A DNA stretch of 64,000 nt. Origin: Platanthera guangdongensis. Taxonomy: Eukaryota > Streptophyta > Magnoliopsida > Asparagales > Orchidaceae. Shown one piece after another: positions 55,112 to 64,000 of the stretch (the stretch's first letter is position 1; each line of letters begins with the position of its first letter). The notes beneath the pieces were generated by a model. That model did not search any database and was not told where the DNA came from. It saw nothing but the letters and a program-made list of their open reading frames with translations. The DNA lies in the NCBI GenBank assembly GCA_039583875.1, contig CM077150.1:185570375-185634374 (forward strand), written 5' to 3'. Made by a program: the position numbers and the translations under genes.

Positions 55112-56794
55112 ATGGGTTCTAGTGAGAATCACAAAGAGCTAGGGTCAATGAAATTGCGGATATATAGAAAAGAGATATTTGGCATATGGAAAGAGAGGGT
55201 CAGACTCTTTATGGAAGCTTCTGACCCAAGGATATCTATTACAGTCAAAGAAGGCCCATATGTGCCAATGAAGATATCCATTCTGGATGCAAATCAGAAA
55301 ACTCCCAAGGACTTTTCTGAAATGACTAAAGATGAAATTATCCTGGCCACTATGGACAAGAGAGCCCAGAATATCATTGTTAGTGCCATTGATGATTCAA
55401 CATTTCAGAACTTAATTCATTGTAAAACTTCTAAAGAAATGTGGAACACATTAATAGTCTATATGGAGGGCTCAGAGGAAATAAGACAAGATAGGAAGTC
55501 AATGTTAAATCAGGAATATGAAAGCTTCAGACAAGGAAAGTCTGATAGTATTACAGAATGTTACAAGAAGTTCTATAGGATTGTTAATGAGTTGATGTCC
55601 TGTGGAAGAGACTTTAGTAACTATGAGCTGAATGACAAGTTCTTAAGATCTCTGACTAAGGACTGGGACACCAAGATTTGTGTCATTAGGGAAGTGGCCA
55701 AACTTGCTGATATACCTCCTCCAACTTTGTTTGAAAAACATCTATCTTATGAGATGCAGTTAATGGCTAGAAAGGAGGAAGAGAAGAATACTAGAGTGGA
55801 GCACAAGGAAAAGACCGTGGCCTTCGAGACTAAATCCACTAAGAAGTATAGAAGTAAGTCTCCATCTCCACCTAAAATAATTGCTGATGCTGTCACAGAT
55901 AATTCAGATAGCAAGAGTTCTGATAGCAGTGAAAGTGATGAAGACTTTGCTGCTTTTACTAGGCACTTTCAAAGATTTATAAAGAAGAGGCAGTGGAGGT
56001 CTAAGCCTTCCACTTCTCAGCCAAAAGATGACTACTATCAGAAGAGAAAGTCATCCAGGAAAGACAGAAGCAGGACCAAGCCAAGTAAAGCTACATCTTC
56101 AAAGATTGTGTATTATTGCTGCAATAGACAGGGACATGTAGTGGCTGACTGTCCTGAAAAGAGGAAGGAGTTAGCTGACAAAAAGAAGACTCAGGTTAAG
56201 AGCAAAAAGGAAAAGTCCTTTGTTGCTAAGAAAGATAAGAGTCTGACAGACCAGTCATCTTCATAAACAGAATCAGAAGCTGAAGCCTACGTTGGATTAT
56301 TTGCTGAAGAGGAAGAAGATGAGTTCATGCAGCTAATGAACTAAATTTATGAGCATGAAGACCATCAGTGCAAGGGACTGATGGTTATATCTGAAGGAGA
56401 CAAAATCCAGGATCAGCCTGGAACAAGTAAGGTACAAAGTTGTTCTTCTAGTTCAATTTATAGTACTGAGTCAGAGTCAGATACATCTGCATCAAGTGAT
56501 GTGGGTGAGTCTGAATCTGAAGGAGAAGTTCATCAGTTAATTGATGAATATAGGGTCTTGTTGCAGGCCTTGAAGAAAAGCAAAACCTTGGCCAAAACTC
56601 AGGCAAAGGAGATTGCTAGTCTTAAGTTGGCTGCAGTAGATTCAAAGAAGTTGTTAGATCAAAAACTGAATGAGATTGCCAGATTGAAGAACATAACTGT
56701 TATTCAAATGGGCACAATCAATTTCAAGAATGATCAGATTAGAAATCTGGAGGTTAGACTTCAGAAAGAGAAAGATATTGTGGTCAGAACATAA
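55112..56794 (+). pseudogene. Element E gag
   Basis: ATG 55112 (MGSSENHKELGSMK) opens 384 codons: the gag block of copia elements (FGIWKERVRLFMEASDP, TMDKRAQNIIVSAIDD, LIHCKTSKEMW, NDKFLRSLTKDWD), a basic region and one knuckle (CCNRQGHVVADCP, about 56114-56153), ending in a TAA at 56264. The same frame goes on past that stop and a second TAA near 56342 into an acidic Ser-rich patch and a coiled-coil segment (TLAKTQAKEIASLK ... LDQKLNEIARLKN) to 56794. The rest of gag, including the second knuckle seen in C and D, is deleted. Confidence 0.88.
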
Positions 56795-56814
56795 CTGTTT
56801 ATTGTCTTGAATTT

Positions 56815-59617
56815 GTGTGTGAGAACAATATTTTTCCTATCTGTCTTGTAGCTGATGAGAGAGTCTCTCATTGTGTCAAATGGCATAAGAGGCTAACCCA
56901 TCTAAATTACAAGACTATTGGCCAACTCTTTAGTAAAGAGTTAGTGAGGAATAGTCCTCAAGTTAAGTGTATAAAGGATGGGATATGCTCAGCTTGTCAA
57001 AAAGGCAAGCAGACCAAATACACCTTTCATAGCCTTGAAAATAAGGATTTTGTGAGGTGTCTTTGCCTCTTGCATATGGATCTATTTGGTCCTATGTCAG
57101 TTCATAGTCTAGGTAGGAAAGTCTATACATTTGTGGTGGTTGATGGCTACTCTAGATATTCCTGGGTGTTCTTTCTAAGACAAAAATCTGAAACCCCAAC
57201 TGTCTTATATAGTTTTGTTAAACAAATTCAGAATGAGTTGAACAGTACAGTGGTTAAAATTAGAAGTGACCATGGTACTGAATTTCAGTCTGAAAGTATG
57301 ACAAAACTATGTGAAGAATTTGGGATATTTCAAGAATTTTCCTCACCTAGAACACCTCAGCAAAATGGAATTGCTGAAAGGAAGAATAGAACATTGATAG
57401 AGGCTGGTAGAACCCTATTGAGTGACACTTCTCTCCCAAAATATTTCTGGGCTGAGGCAGTAAATACTGCATGTCATGTAATCAATAGGGCTACTATCAC
57501 CAAGTGCCACAAAAAGACTCCATATGAGATTGTGAAGGGCAGAAAACCAAATTTATCCTATTTCAGGATCTTTAGTTGCAAGTGCTATATACTTAACAAT
57601 GGCAAGTCTTATCTAACTAAGTTTGCTGCCAAATCACAAGAGGGGATCTTTGTTGGGTACAATAACAATAGTAAGGTTTATAGGGTCTACAACTTGATTA
57701 CTCAAGTTGTAGAAGAGTCTATACATGTAGTCTTTGATGAAGCAAGACTGATTAACAGTGAGTTGCCAAGTAGTGTATGCAGCTCTACAGGTCTAAATGA
57801 GAAGATGGACAAGCTTACCATTACAGAAGGTTCTACTGCAACTCAGCAAGTGGAAAATGGTGGCTGCTGTCCAGGGGGGAGTACAAGACTCTCTAGATGC
57901 TGAAGAAGACCAAGAGGTGCAGCAAGTTAAAGAGACTGGAGGGGTTCAACCTGAAGAAAGACTACCTCCAGCAAATAGACACTTAAAGGATCATCCAGCC
58001 AATCAGATAATTGGTGATCCAAGATAAGGAGTGCAAACTAGAAGCAGGAATCTGAGTACAGTTCTTTACTCCAGTTTCCTATCACAAGTGGAACCAAAGA
58101 AATTTGAAGAAGCAGTTCTAGACCCTCGCTTGATTGATGTCATGCAAGAGGAGCTGAATCAGTTCAGAAGATGCAAGGTCTGCAAGCTAGTTCCTAAACC
58201 CAAAGTCCACAACATTATTGGAACAAAGTGGATCTTTAGGAACAAAATGGATGAGAATTGAATCATCATAAAGAATAAAGCTAGACATGTTGCAAAGGGA
58301 TATAGGCAGGAAGAAGGTATTGATTTTGATCAAACATTTGCACCAGTAGCAAGACTGAAGGCTATCAGAATGTTCCTTGCTTATGCAACATATCAAGGGT
58401 TCAAGGTATTTCAAATGGATGTAAAGTCAGCTTTCCTAAATGGAGATCTAAAGGAAGAAGTCTATGTAGAGCAGCCTTCAGGTTTTGTTGATCCTCTCAA
58501 AACTGAATATGTTTATAGACATAGTAAGGCTTTGTATGTGTTGAAACAAGCCCCAAGGGCTTGGTATGAAACCCTGTCTAGTTTCCTCATTGAGAATAAA
58601 TTCTCAAGGGGGAAAATAAACAAGACTCTATTCCTTAGGGAATCTAAAGGCAAGATTATCCTAGTCCAAATATATGTGTATGACATAATATTTGGGTCTA
58701 CTGAAAGTAATCTTTGCAGAAAGTTTGCAAAACTTATGCAAGGAAAATTTGAAATGAGCAGTATGGGGGAACTTAAGTTCTTCTTGGGTCGCCAAGTAAG
58801 ACAGACTCAAGATGGCCTGTCCATATGCTAGTCTAAGTTCACCCTAGAATTGATAAAGAAGTATGGTATGGAATCATCCACTACCATGAAAACTCCTATG
58901 GGGTCAAGTATGTCTCTAAGTAAAGATGATGCAGGGAAACTTGTAGATGAAACTTTTTATAGAGGGATAGTTGGCTCCCTTCTATATTTGACTGCTAGTA
59001 GACCAGATATTATCTATGCTACATGTGTTTGTGCTAGGTACCAAGCATGCCCTAAAGAATCTCATCTGACTGCAGTCAAAAGGATTTTGAGATATCTTAA
59101 GGGCACACCTTATCTAGGCCTTTGGTACCCTAGGAATGGAGATTTTCTACTAACAGGTTATTCAGATGCAGATTTTGCAGGTTGTAAGGAAGACAGAAAA
59201 AGTGCTACAGGAACCTGTCAATTTCTAGGACGAAGGCTGGTGTCATGGAGTAGTAAGAAGCAGATCAGTGTGGCAATCTCCATAGCTGAGTCAGAATATG
59301 TTGCTGCAGGAAGCTGCTGTGCACAACTTTTATGGATTCAACATCAGCTAGTAGACTATGGTATTCAAGTAAGTAAAACACATTTACTTTGTGATTCTAC
59401 AAGTGCAATTTCTATAGCCAATAATCCTGTCTCACATAATAGGACTAAGCATATAGAAATTAGATACCATTTTCTTAGAGAACATGTAGAAAAAGAGGAC
59501 ATTTCCTTAGAATATGTTAAAACAGATAATCAGATTGTTGATATGTTTACTAAACCTCTAGATGAAACCAAATTCAATAAGTTTAAAATTGAATTAGGAA
59601 TGTTAAACTTAGAATAG
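56815..59617 (+). pseudogene. Element E pol without protease: integrase, RT, RNase H
   Basis: It begins in the GAG-pre-integrase region (VKWHKRLTHLNYK ... CSACQKGKQ). Integrase core follows (VDGYSRYSWVFFLRQKSE, IRSDHGTEF, TPQQNGIAERKNRTLIE), then RT ([29 protein letters not shown]) and RNase H (SDADFAGCKEDRKSATG, SHNRTKHIEIRYHF, DMFTKPLDETKF), ending at 59617. The RT catalytic motif reads YVYD near 58673-58684, with one of the two Asp lost. Frameshift near 57880; stops at 58025, 58259 and 58829. The protease is missing by deletion at about 56795-56815. Confidence 0.92.
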
Positions 59618-59639
59618 TTTCATAAAATTGGCTAAGTAA

Positions 59640-60000
59640 AATGGTGTCGACACAAGGAGTTGTCTGTGTTGACACATAGAAGTGGTGTCGACATTTCAGA
59701 GAAATGGTGTCGTCACATCTAGGAAGTCTGTGTCGACACTTCAGAGAATTAGTGTCAACACATCTAGAGTAGGTGTCGACACATCCAGGGTGGTGTCGAC
59801 ACTTAGGTTTAACACTGATTTCGTCGAGTGAAGTATCGACTAATCATCGAATGCAGATGTATAAGTGTCGATACATCATAATTGGTGTCGACACATAGTA
59901 GTCAACATCGATGTCGAGACATTAGACGTAAGTGTCGACACTTTTCAACAGTGTCGACACATTTAGCGTATTTTGACGCGCCTTTTCACCTTCAATTTTA
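59640..60000. repeat. GTGTCGACAC array between pol and extra ORF, element E
   Basis: About a dozen GTGTCGACA cores or one-base variants. The same word fills U3 of this element's LTR. A few TTCGTCGAGTG-like words are mixed in near 59820. Confidence 0.92.
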
Positions 60001-60006
60001 GAAAGG

Positions 60007-60015
60007 TATAAATAG
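60007..60015 (+). promoter_or_regulatory. Possible internal TATA box before the extra ORF, element E
   Basis: TATAAATAG lies about 40 bp after the palindrome array and exactly 100 bp before the A of the extra ORF's ATG (60115, in ACCCTAATGGCG). The arrangement matches the one at 46867 in element C. Confidence 0.55.
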
Positions 60016-60114
60016 GTCTTCACCATTGTTTGTCGACACGCTTTCAATAGTTTCGAGACCAAAACTTTGTGTCGACATCTCTCTCATCTAAATTCAAGAT
60101 TTCTTTAAACCCTA

Positions 60115-62633
60115 ATGGCGCCCAAGCTAGAAGAGAACATCAATGAAGGTTATGAGCTAGTGCAACATGCCTTTGACGGTGCGGAACCAGAAATTCAAGG
60201 TGTTATAACCCTAATTACAGAGAATGGATTGGAGTATCTAGTGTCTGAGCCAACCAAGATCTGGAAGATGGAGGTACTCAAATTCTTTAGTGCAGCTACC
60301 CTTGATGAAACTGGACTCAAGATTAAGTCCACAGTCCATGGGGCAAAAGTAAAAATCACCCAGAAAAATCTCAATAAGCCCAATCTGGGTAGGATTATGA
60401 GTTTGTACTTAGCTGGAAGTATTCCAGAAGTCATGAACCAAGCTGCTGGTTCTAAGATAAACCACATAAGGAAGATGGATATCAGAATTATCTTCAGATG
60501 GGATAGGGTGTTAACCAAGGACATGCCTACTCCAGAGAAGGATACACCTCCACAGAAGAAGAAGAAGAAAGCCATAGTGGCTCCTGAATCCTCCAGTAGT
60601 TCAGAGGAGCAAGTAGTTTTTAGTTCTGATGAGGAAGAGGCTGGGAATGTTGGACAGTTACCAGTGAGAACTGAAGATGCACAGAGGCAGGGGGAGCAAC
60701 CATCTGCTAGCCCCATCCACCTGGATCCACTCTAGGGGGAGCCTCAACATGTGGAAGAGTCAACTCACTTGGATAGTGAACTGGCTACTCAAACAATCCT
60801 TGAGGTAATACATGAAGTTAATCAATCTATTTTCCATATTGAGGATGAAGTATTAACTGAGTCTTTAATTGATGTTGATCAGCAAACTCAGTTAAATAGT
60901 TAACCACAAGATGTTGTCATGGAAGATACCTCAGTTGCTGATAATGCTCCTGAGATAAGAGATTCTTCAGTCCCTACTCAACAGGAGTTTACTCTAGAAG
61001 AGCTGTTCCCTGATTTATTACAGACTGATTTTGAGGGAGTGAGAGCATCTTTTGAGGGGGAGCAGGTAGATCTTTAGGGGGAGCATGTTAGGTCTCAGGA
61101 GGAGACTGCAAGAAATAAAGAGGAGCAAATTAGAAATGAGAATGAGGAGCAAAGGACACAGGGAGAGCTATCAAGGACTGAGAATGAATTTCCTAGTCCT
61201 ACGGAAAGGGTAGACATTGCCAGTACTTCTACTTCTGAGGATGAAGAAGTTGCTCAAGCCAAGAAAAGAAAGCTTATGGTTTTCAAAAGAAGGAGTCAAA
61301 GCTACAAGAAAGCTTTACAAACTATTGCTCCACAGCCTGCTCCATCAATTGATTATAGTTCTTTGTTAGTATCCATGCAAGTAAAGTTGGATGAGCAAAG
61401 GATTGCTATGGAAAAGTATATAGATGAGACACACAAGGATCTTCGATTCTCTTTGGCAACAGATATCAAGTCAATAAGATTTGAAGTGAATCAACATAGG
61501 AAAGACATGACTGATTGCTTCCACAAGGGTGGAAATGCTGTTGTTTACATTGCCACTCACCAAGAACAGATCAAAACACAAGTGGATGATATGGCTGTAA
61601 AACAAGGATATGTTCTTGAGAATCAGATTAGAATGAATGAAAATCTAACTGAATCACATAATGTGATAGTAACTGAAATGAAGACTATTGCAGCTGCTCA
61701 GTCTGAAGCACGGACTGCTGCCAAGGCTGAGTTTGACAAGCAATTACAAGAGGGAATAGCTGCTGTTCAAACTGCTCTTAAAGAATATCAAAAGACAATT
61801 TCTGGACAGCTTTTGAAATTAAAAGCATTCTACAACGATGGAGTTAATTTTCTAGATGAACAGATCAGATTCCAAAAGGATGATCTCAGAGATCATGTGG
61901 CTAGATTAGTCATAAATGGGGAGAGGGTTTTAGTCAAAGCTGGATCTGACCATGCTAAATGGATTTCCAATAGCATCAGAGCCACACTTGGATATCCCCC
62001 ATGTGTGATGATGATAATGTAGCTGAATCTGGAATGAATCCTGCATATTTTGGAGGAGAACAAGCTGAAGTAGCTCAGGTGATCTATCCTCCTGCAGATT
62101 TTGAAATGATTCATCAAGAAGTTCAATCTATGTACAGCCCTCCTGAGGGTAATAAGAATATTATTATTGAGAAAGTAGATAAGCCTATGCCTGCGGAAGT
62201 TTTGAAAGAGCAAGAAGCTCAATTATCTAAGAAGAGGTTCAGAGAACAGGCAGAGTTAAGGCCTGATTTTGAACAGTGGAGCCCAACTTCTAGAAATATT
62301 ATACTGACTGCTTAGAAAGCTGCAAAGGATAATTTTCTAGAGAGGGGTAAATGGTACTCTGACCAAGAATGGAGAAAACATGAAGCTAGGCAAGAGGCTA
62401 TAGTACAATACAGAAGAAAGGCTAAACTTGGGAAGCTACCTCCTAATGTACAGGAGCCTAGCAAGTATTTCCCTAAGCCTTATCATTATTTTGAGAGACA
62501 AAAGATAAGGGCTGAAGAACTAAAGAAGAAAGATCTTAAAGGAAAGAAGCCTGCTGATGACATTGATGCTCCAGTTCAAGCCAAGATTCAATCAGGCAAG
62601 GGCATTGTCATCAAAGAGCTAGAGCAGCCATAG
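60115..62633 (+). pseudogene. Extra (env-like) ORF of element E
   Basis: ATG 60115 (MAPKLEENINEG). Front helical block (WKMEVLKFFSAATLDETGLKIKSTVHGAKVKIT, LGRIMSLYLAGS) resembling element C. Next are a Ser/Pro/acidic middle, a basic patch (AKKRKLMVFKRR) and a coiled-coil-like domain (MQVKLDEQRIAMEKYIDETHK ... LKEYQKTISGQLLKLK). The end (WSPTSRNIIL, YSDQEWRKHE, PSKYFPKPYHY) is shared with C. Stops at 60733, 60901, 61075 and 62313; frameshift near 62005. Several AGGGGGAG purine tracts lie inside the ORF, two of them forming stop codons (TAGGGGGAGC at 60733 and 61075). No membrane or signal sequence is visible. Confidence 0.78.
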
Positions 62634-62832
62634 AATAGAATTTTCTTGAGTTTACACTTTGTAATCTTTTGTGCTAAAAATCCATGTAAACTTTTGATTA
62701 AAGAAACTTTTGATAGTTGAAACAAATCTTTTATGAATGCTCAATGTGTTAGCATTAACATTTTGTGATAAAATATTTTATATGTTTTATTTCAGTAATT
62801 ACCCTGTCATATAATGATGTTATACATCATAT
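62634..62832 (+). other. 3' tail of element E
   Basis: AT-rich non-coding stretch after the extra ORF. In element C the corresponding tail is about 200 bp and ends in the polypurine tract. Here it is cut at 62832 before any tract, by the LTR starting TGTTGTAC. Confidence 0.6.
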
Positions 62833-62845
62833 TGTTGTACAACCT

Positions 62846-63075
62846 CGGGCTCGCAAAGAGCCCTCAAGAAACAAACAGAGCGAGATAGGCAAAGGGGACT
62901 AGGATGGCCCACTCGCAAGCGGCGAGATGATGGGCTCTCCAAGGGGCAAAATGGCCCCACCCAGAGGCGAGAGGGCCTCTAGAAGCGAAATGACCTCCAA
63001 GGGCGAGAGGCTCCGGCGAGAAGGGCGGTGGGTCCTTCTCGCCGGCAGGTGCCTTTCCTCTCGCCAGAGGGAGAG
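62846..63075. repeat. GGCGAGA / TCTCGCC palindrome array
   Basis: Repeated GGCGAGA, GCTCGC and TCTCGCC words. The best unit is a perfect hairpin with arms CCGGCGAGAAGG (63013-63024) and CCTTCTCGCCGG (63034-63045) and a 9-nt loop. Confidence 0.88.
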
Positions 63076-63262
63076 AAGGCTTTTCCTATCAAAGCAGGGG
63101 TTTTTACCCTCCTACCCCGGGTATTTTTACCCTTTTACCCTTGGTGGACTGCGTATAGCTCCTCAGAACAGCGGAGTTTGGCTGTTGGCAGACCCAGCCA
63201 AGGGTACCCCGGTAATTTCAGACCGGTGCAGTCTTGTTATTGGCAGTTCGGATTCCGAAATC

Positions 63263-63270
63263 TATAAATA
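63263..63270 (+). promoter_or_regulatory. TATA box of the Tat-like LTR
   Basis: TATAAATA about 190 bp downstream of the palindrome array, followed by a likely transcribed leader. Confidence 0.7.
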
Positions 63271-63597
63271 AGCCCGTAGGGATTCTTCAGAATGGACCTT
63301 CTTTTCAGACTGGGGGAGAGGAATTGACAGTCTTCTGAAGAACTCCAAGCCCAGCTTTTGGCTTTGGAGGGGAAGCTCTCTGTGACCTTCCGGGTAAGCG
63401 GTGGGACCTCCCTGCTGCGGCTTTGGGCCAGTTTGTTCTTAGTCCTTCACGACCAGTCGGAGGTCGAGCTTGGGCCTAGTAGGCGTCGGCTACACCCCAA
63501 TTTTGTGAACGCTTGTCGGAGTCAAATTTTGGCTCCAACAGTTCTGGTGCGGTGAGCGTGGAAGTAGCCGGTTCGAGAAAAGTTCGAGTTTGGTCCT

Positions 63598-64000
63598 ATG
63601 ACAGGAGGCGAAGGAGAAGGATCTGGTTCTGGAGGTTCCCCCTCCCAGGTAGAAGAGGCGACGAGGAAAATGCTGGAGTACTTCAGGCGAGAGGTCATGC
63701 AAACTATAAGCTTGGCCTTCTCGGCAAGGAGCAAGTGGGCGACACCTCAGGTTCCAATCGAGGTGGTCCCGCTTTTAGGCGAGAATGCCCCAGGCCAGCG
63801 CCCGGGAAAGGAGGTCCCCACAGAGGCTGGCGAGAGGGACGTGGCGGCGCGAGAGCTCTTCCCGGGCCAGCGTCCCAGGAAGGAGGTCCCGGCAGAAGAT
63901 GGCGAGAAGGAGGCAGCTGTGCGAGAGCTCTTCCCTGGGCACGGTCTCGCAGATCGGGCCAGCCAGCCGAGGCCGCGGGACGTGCCCTCTCGGCAAGCAG
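63598..64000 (+). CDS. Start of a gag-like ORF of the Tat-like element (partial)
   Basis: ATG 63598 opens a frame that stays open for 134 codons to the window edge. It has a Gly/Ser-rich start (GGEGEGSGSGGS), a short helical stretch (ATRKMLEYFRREVMQT) and then a tandem peptide repeat of about 24 residues built on PGQRP-K-EVP and ARELFPG, nearly two copies. The DNA of the repeat carries GGCGAGA words like those of the LTR. No conserved capsid domain lies within the visible part, so gag is inferred from position after the LTR. Confidence 0.5.
   Translation, partial: MTGGEGEGSGSGGSPSQVEEATRKMLEYFRREVMQTISLAFSARSKWATPQVPIEVVPLLGENAPGQRPGKEVPTEAGERDVAARELFPGQRPRKEVPAEDGEKEAAVRELFPGHGLADRASQPRPRDVPSRQA

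Larger units (their letters stand above)
53247..62832 (+). mobile_element. Sirevirus-like copia element E
   Basis: Plus-strand: 5' LTR (53247-55019), canonical PBS, gag, integrase, RT, RNase H, GTGTCGACAC array, TATA, extra ORF and a 200-bp tail. The protease and the end of gag are absent. The 3' LTR is not reached: at 62833 a gypsy LTR starts instead, at about the distance where the polypurine tract would be expected. E sits in the protease gene of element D. Confidence 0.9.
62833..63540 (+). repeat. 5' LTR of the Tat-like element
   Basis: TGTTGTACAACC ... TTTTGGCTCCAACA, ending with CAACA to mirror TGTTG. It contains GGCGAGA/TCTCGCC palindromes at about 62846-63075 and TATAAATA at 63263-63270. 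After 63540, TTCTGGTGCGGTGAGCG is a possible primer site that I cannot assign to a tRNA. Confidence 0.7.
62833..64000 (+). mobile_element. Tat-like gypsy element, 5' end only
   Basis: A 708-bp LTR is followed by a leader and the start of an open gag-like frame that continues past the window end. The element interrupts element E. The superfamily call rests on LTR layout and on the position and style of the frame. No pol domain is within reach, so it is tentative. Confidence 0.55.

Noticed and set aside
60195..60716. 173-codon minus-strand ORF with a Phe-rich run
   Set aside because: It is the reverse reading of the Lys-rich part of the extra ORF, with no domain of its own.

Overview
This window is a plant nuclear repeat region. 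It appears to be a stack of nested and truncated LTR retrotransposons, and I see no host gene, tRNA, rRNA or CRISPR array in it. The plant origin rests on the element families: Ty3/gypsy Athila/Tat and Tekay-like chromoviruses, and Ty1/copia elements of Sirevirus type with gag-pol followed by an extra ORF. Primer-binding sites match plant initiator-Met tRNA (TGGTATCAGAGC). I cannot name the species; the families suggest an angiosperm, probably a eudicot. Almost every long reading frame is broken by in-frame stops or frameshifts, so these are old copies.

Layout. 1-5490 (+): 3' half of an Athila/Tat element (RNase H, integrase, long 3' non-coding region, 3' LTR). 5491-6980: LTR-like debris. 6981-29847 (-): a Tekay-like chromovirus with its 3' LTR at 6981-10032, pol at 10140-13234, gag end and protease at 28653-29236, and a 5' LTR fragment at 29237-29847. 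It is split at 13240-28652 by a Sirevirus-like complex (-) with three LTRs and two differently deleted interiors, flanked by the 5-bp duplication CAGTC. 29848-about 32095: a gypsy-type LTR (+). 32100-33272: a copia gag/protease fragment (-). About 33275-38862 (-): a second Tekay-like element, badly frameshifted. 38863-51565 (+): Sirevirus-like element C with both LTR ends, carrying a 1530-bp solo LTR (target duplication TCCAC) in its gag. 51566-53246 (+): element D, a gag/protease fragment lying between C and the next insertion. 53247-62832 (+): Sirevirus-like element E. 62833-64000 (+): the 5' LTR and start of gag of a Tat-like gypsy element, running off the window.

The most interesting signal is shared by unrelated families. 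Dense arrays of short, mostly TCGA-centred palindromes (ACTCGAGT, GTGTCGACAC, or TCGTCGA paired with TCGACGA), or of CG-rich palindromes (GACACG-GG-CGTGTC, GGCGAGA/TCTCGCC), lie just upstream of a TATA box in the LTRs. In the Sirevirus-like elements the same palindrome word also appears between pol and the extra ORF. In two of them (C and E) that spacer array is again followed by TATAAATA and, 100-160 bp later, by the ORF's ATG. This looks like a second promoter built on the LTR plan. The palindrome arms co-vary in their flanking bases, and in one family hairpin units also lie inside the gag reading frame, where they encode an SS-x-x-DRR peptide repeat.
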